DNA from: Syngnathus acus
Taxonomy: Eukaryota > Chordata > Actinopteri > Syngnathiformes > Syngnathidae
DNA length: 64,000 nt
Reading direction: 5' to 3'
NCBI RefSeq assembly: GCF_901709675.1
Contig: NC_051098.1
Location: 4,288,000-4,351,999 of the forward strand
Shown: positions 50,801 through 56,800 of the stretch, one piece after another
How positions within the stretch are numbered: position 1 is the first letter of the stretch
Layout of the letters: each line of letters begins with the position of its first letter
The notes under the pieces: generated by a model
The model's database searches: none
What the model was told of the DNA's origin: nothing
What the model saw: the letters and a program-made list of their open reading frames with translations, nothing else
Made by a program: the position numbers and the translations under genes

Positions 50801-53800
50801 TCTGATTCAGCTGAACTCTCTTGTAGCCCAGAGGCTTCATATTACACACAAGATCATTACGTAATTGTCCTATGGCTGGGTTCATTTTGGGGCTATCGCC
50901 ACAGGGACTCTGTGCTTTGATTTGTTTTTAAAAGTGTGTGTGTCTCTGTCTAGGCTGACCTCCTTTGTGATGAAGTCATTTGGTGGAGCGCGGCCTTACA
51001 TCTTTGTTGATCCCAAGCACATCTTGGATGCCAAAAAGTGGTTGTACTCAAACCAGGGGCGTGATGGCTGCATCAGATCTGTGGGGAAACTCTTCCACAA
51101 TGGCATGAAGGTGATGACGCCAGCTTATAACCAGTTGTGGTTATAAGAGCCTGTCTTTGGGCTGAACCGAAAACAAACTGAAATTAAGTAATCAATTATC
51201 TGTTGTATGTTATACATATGTTAGCAATATTTATTTTATTTTGGCTTAATTTGTATATTTTGTAATAGAGGAATCCAAAAGTAATTAAAATTATGCAAGT
51301 TACATTATATTGATATTATGGTACTTGGATTAATTTACGTCCTACATTATTTAATAGGTAACTAACGAGTAACAGTACCGGAATGCATTTTAATAGTAAC
51401 CCTCCCAACCCTGTAAATGTATGAATGCATGCATGTTTCAATATCCCTTCAGGGAGGAGTGAGTGACGATGTGTCCCTGACGGCTTACGTCGTCGCCGCC
51501 CTGTTGGAACTGGACACCGACATTAAAGTGAGTCAGACTTAATATCTCCGGGTCCCATTAAAGAATAAAAGAAGGATGCCTCGTTTGGATGTGTTGATCG
51601 TCTTGTACTTTATTGCCACCTCCGCACTCGCAACCCCGTTCTCTGTTGTACCCCAACCCTTTACCGGATCCCCCACACTTCACCACCAGGGGCGCTAGAC
51701 ATATATGGCACAGTATATTCAGATCTGCTGTGAACACTACAGACGTCACTCCTATTTTGCAAACAGTTGACTGCAAACCTCCTGTGTTGTTTTTACTGGG
51801 TCTTCATTTTCAATGTGGCAACATAGGTGGATATTTTTGTGTTAATCACACCTTGCCTGCTGTGTTTTTAGCTGTTCATTGTTTACGCCCTCCTGGCCAC
51901 GATTCCCTCAGATCCTCTTCAAACTTTCATAGAGTATAACGCAAGATGCTTATGGTTGTAAATGTTAAATGCGATATCACTGCAAGAGTGATTGGTATTT
52001 GATAAAATTGGGGAAATGTCATAAATCTTTTGGTTATTTTTGTATTTGTTCAACGTTTCTGCTGGTTACATCAAAGTTAGCCATTTGATTTCTTTTCAAC
52101 TTCTAAGCATTATTTTTCACCAAATTAACAACAGGTTGGTGACAAGCTGTTGTCAAAATACTACAATATCACACATTACAGTGACTTTACAACTTTAAAT
52201 TTATCAATGCACTTTCTTGAGCAAATAACCACCAATAACCCATCTATAATGGAAGATGAATAGACTTCTTGAGCCCATAGTCTAAAAAGGCGAGGTAACT
52301 GTGAAGCGTATTTGACCCACAATTCCCAGAAAGACAGCATAGCTTGTAGTTTCATTTGTGGAGGCAGCACTTTATCACAAAGCCATTAAAAATAACACAC
52401 ATGCACACACACACGCGCGCGCGCGCACATACAAGTACTCAATCTTGAGTACAGTGGTCACTGATACTAACTGCCGATACCACGACTACTTTTATACATA
52501 AACCCAACCCCACCCTAAAAAAAACACTTGCAGATCATTTTAAATAGAGACCTATCAATCCATTATTTCAATTTTCCTTAACATTTCATGAAATTAATGG
52601 GATTTTTTTCTTATTCTTCTAATTTCTAGTGCCTGATTAGAAAAATGGGGGAACAATACCTGTATTGGTACCGTTGAGGTTACTGATGTCTTGAAATAAA
52701 TAAGTCTGGGATTGGTATCGGTACCAATTCCTGGTATCAGTACTCGCCCAGGCTTAATTTTGTGTATGTGCCGCTTATCAGGATTTAATGCTGTTTGTTC
52801 ACGTTTTGGCTTTAAATTGGTGTTCCCTATTACTTGACAGTGGCTTCGGATCTTCACCCAGTTTAGCTGCCAATTTGTGAGGAGAAACTTTCTCAGATTG
52901 TCATATAAATTCTCACTCAAAAAGATCCATTTAGCCGTCATTTTGTGAGCCCACCGTTGAGACCTTAGATTTCTGTGTTTGTTTTATGACAGGATCCTGT
53001 GATCGAGAATTGTCTGGGCTGTCTGAAGGAGGCAACCAACCAGCTGGATAACTTGTACACCACAGCGCTGATGTCTTACACCTTCACCCTGGCTCGGGAA
53101 GAAGAGATGAGGAAGAAACTCATCACTTACTTGCACCAGCAGTCCAGTACAATGGGTACCTCACGTCATTACTCACAGGATCACTTTCAAATCTTGTTTC
53201 ATTTTTGTTGCATGGAAACAGCTATATGTATGTGCAGGACTAAATTAAAATTTACAATCATTAACACGAGTGTAGCTCTGAAAATATCATTCAAAGCCTA
53301 GTTTTCTAGAATTGCAATTTTTACGCTGCCCTATTCTGTAGTTTCTATTGCAGTTGGCTTCATCATTGAATTGTTTGTTGGCTACCCCATGTGATGCAAT
53401 TAGATTACTAATGTTCTTGTGACAGGGAGAACCCGCCATTGGAAGCGAGCAGGGGCCTCTGGGACAGGACTGGATTCTCTGGAAGTGGAGATCACCTCCT
53501 ATGTGCTGCTGGCGCTCCTCTCCGGGCCTACTCTGCCAGATTTTGGTTTAGACTATAGTGCTAGCATTGTGTTTTGGCTCACACAGCAGCAAAATCCGTA
53601 CGGAGGCTTCTCTTCCACACAGGTAGGAAAAGTTGCGAGCAGGATTGGAAGAATTTTCTACCATCTGGGCAGACTTCTTGACTCTGTCCTCCTGTATTCC
53701 TCAGGACACTGTGGTCGCCCTCCAGGCACTGGCGAAATACGGTGCTGCCACTTACAGCGTTGAGGGCAGGACTGTAGTGACAGTGACATCATTAGGAGGT

Positions 53801-56800
53801 CTGAACAAGGAGTTTGTAGTGGACCAGAGCAATCGGCTCCTGTACCAGGAGGAGAAGTTGAGCGATGTTCCCGGGGAATACGCCATTAAAGCCGAGGGAG
53901 CGAGCTGTGTTCTGGCACAGGTATTACATCACCTCTTGCTTTGTATCTGTAATTGTATCCCAGAAGGTAAATATTGGGTTAATACTCAAGAACTATGTGT
54001 TAGTTACCTAATGTTAGCCATGCATGATTGTGGTTCCAAAATCGGAGCCCAGATACTCAAGGGCTGACATAAGAGATCATTTCTCGTTTACCTCATTCCA
54101 TTGCTGTGGTGATACCATTAAAAAACACCCAAAAAATATAGAACACTTTACATACTCAACAGTAAATATTATCCCATTTCTGCAGTACTCGAAATATGAC
54201 TAAATTGGGTTGAATTAAAAGAAATGCTTTGCCTATGGAAAACAACAATCGGTAGATCCCTATTTTATCATATTATGGACCACCAAACCAGGAACTGAAT
54301 TATAATAATTTACTGTTTGTGCACTGTCAATTTGAAATATTGTCCTGTTTTTTTAATTGGAAATGGACATTAGTTTATCATTAAAGGAATTCTTAGTTGC
54401 ATATACAGTATCGTATAATAAATATGTAAGTAAAAAAAAAGTTTTTGCTTAGAAAGGCCCTGCAAAAGGCCCTGAACAAATGACTTTCTTAGGGTTTATT
54501 ACTTAACCCTTATTAAAGCTAAATATTTAGGTTTATTTAGAACAGATTGAACATTGAGGGCCATGTAGTGATTTGATTCCTACTACACCCCTGATGTTTG
54601 ATAGTCTTGTTTAAACTTTGTGCATTTGCGAGATAACGGTGTTTTTTAAGAGCATATTGGTCCTGTCACCTTCCAGATTTCCATGCATTACAATATCCCC
54701 CCTCCTCCTGACTTTTCCGCCTTCAACATCTCAGCTAACACCATGTCAAAGTGCAACTCTAGCAAGCCGCAGCTCATCCTCTTTGTCCATGCCAGGTAAG
54801 TGTGTCTGAATGTCTTCTGTTTCAACACATTAGTCATTTAACATTTTGTTGAATAATCATATGCAGGGGTGTCAAACTCATTTTTTTCGCGGGCCGCAGT
54901 GTAGTCATAGCTTCTTTCGGAGGGCCATTATGACTGTCAACCCAAATAAATGTATGAGCACCTCATATTATATACAGTAAAAGCTACAAAACAGACTGAC
55001 AAATAACTCGTTTTCAAATCAGACGAGTAAAAACTGGTCAAATATTTAAAAAAAAAAGATATTATTAAAAGTGAAGAAAATTTGCAATTCTAGTAATGAC
55101 ACACGAATTTGATGCACAATTTGTCTTCGCGGGCCACATAAAATGATGTGGCGGGCCGTATCTGGCCCCCGGGCCTTGAGTTTGACACCTGTGATCATAT
55201 GCACACAAAAGCCCTTGAAAGCATTTTGAGCCCATTTGTCTGTAATTAATGGATGCTGTGTCCCTTAAGACACATCATAAAATCAACCATAAAATCAAGA
55301 GTTGAAGAGTAAAAAATGTGTTTGCAGTTACCAAGGCAGGAGAGAGGAGACGAACATGGTCATCGTTAACATCAAACTCCTGTCGGGACACATTTTGGAA
55401 AAAAGCTCTGTGGAGTCAGTGAGTTCTTTTTTGTTTCCTTCAACAATCAAATATCTGTATCAACTGTTATCATTTGAACTACGCTGAGAGCAGTCTACTG
55501 TGTGATGCTCTAGTTAAAGAATGACCGCTCAGTGAAGCGCGTAGACCTGGATGAAGGTTACATCAACATCTACTTGGACGGGGTAAGAACGTTTTTTTTT
55601 TTTTTTCCATCTATTAAATGTACTCAATTGAAAGCAAAGTGGGTCTTCCTAACTTAAAAAGCATTTCAAACTGAAGCACAATGCAACCACTATAATGTGT
55701 AATCATTGCAACAAAGCCCTTGCACTCTGCCAAAGTCAGAGTTAGGCACCAAAGTTTACAACAGGCATTTGATCCATGACAATTTCCAATGATGGCATTT
55801 CTATTACAACCTGCTGATGACACTCTGTGACACACTCTACGCTTGGTGGCCACTCCGCTGTAAAAATATCTTGTTTGAAGCCTGTTTGCAATGGAATAGT
55901 ACTGCTGATCAATTGTTGTCCATCCATCTATCCATTTTCTGAAATGCCTATCCTCACAAGGGTCACAGGTGTGCTCGAGCCAGCTGACTTTGGGCTGTAG
56001 GCGGGGGACACCCTGAACTGGTTGCCAGCTAATCGCAGGGCACACATAGACAAACAACCATCCGCATTCGCACTCACACCTAGGGGCAATTTGGAATGCT
56101 CAATCAGCCTACCAAACATGTTTTTGGGATGTGGGAGGAAATTTAGACTCCTAAATTGTCCTACCATGCATGTTTTGGGGATGTGGGAGGAAATTGGAGT
56201 ACCCAGAGGAAACCCACGCATGCACGGGGAGAACATGTAAACTCCACACAGGAAAGCGGGAGTCGGACTCAAACCTGGAAGCTCTGCATTGTGAGGTGGA
56301 CGCGCTAACCAGTCGATCACCGTGCCACCTCAATTGTTTAATTAGGAAATCTATTAGTTCATTTATGTATCATATAAATTTAGTTTTTTCAATATTAATT
56401 TTATTGGAACCAGCGAATGTATTGATCCATTTATGTGTCATGAATTTTGCTGTTCAAACCCTTGTTACAGAAGAGCAAGTTGTGCAAAAAGAATTGAAAA
56501 TTGGACAGTGCATTAAACAGTTTAAATAAGTCAAATTAAGTTCACCTGTAAAGAGTAGAGTTGTATCGCGCCCCTCTGTACATTTCAATGCATGAAGTTG
56601 CTCCGCCTGTGACTTATCTGACAAGTCGGTAATGTAGAACGTAAACTGCGGTCTGATGGGCACATTTTCATGGCGGGGCAATTGTCTACTTCAGCGAGGT
56701 AGTGTATTTGGTAGACGCTATACCTTACTGCATGTTCCTGCCGTGCCCCCTGGCTCTTCGGAAAATTTGTTTATGGCGCGGGTGTTGTGAAGCACCAGCC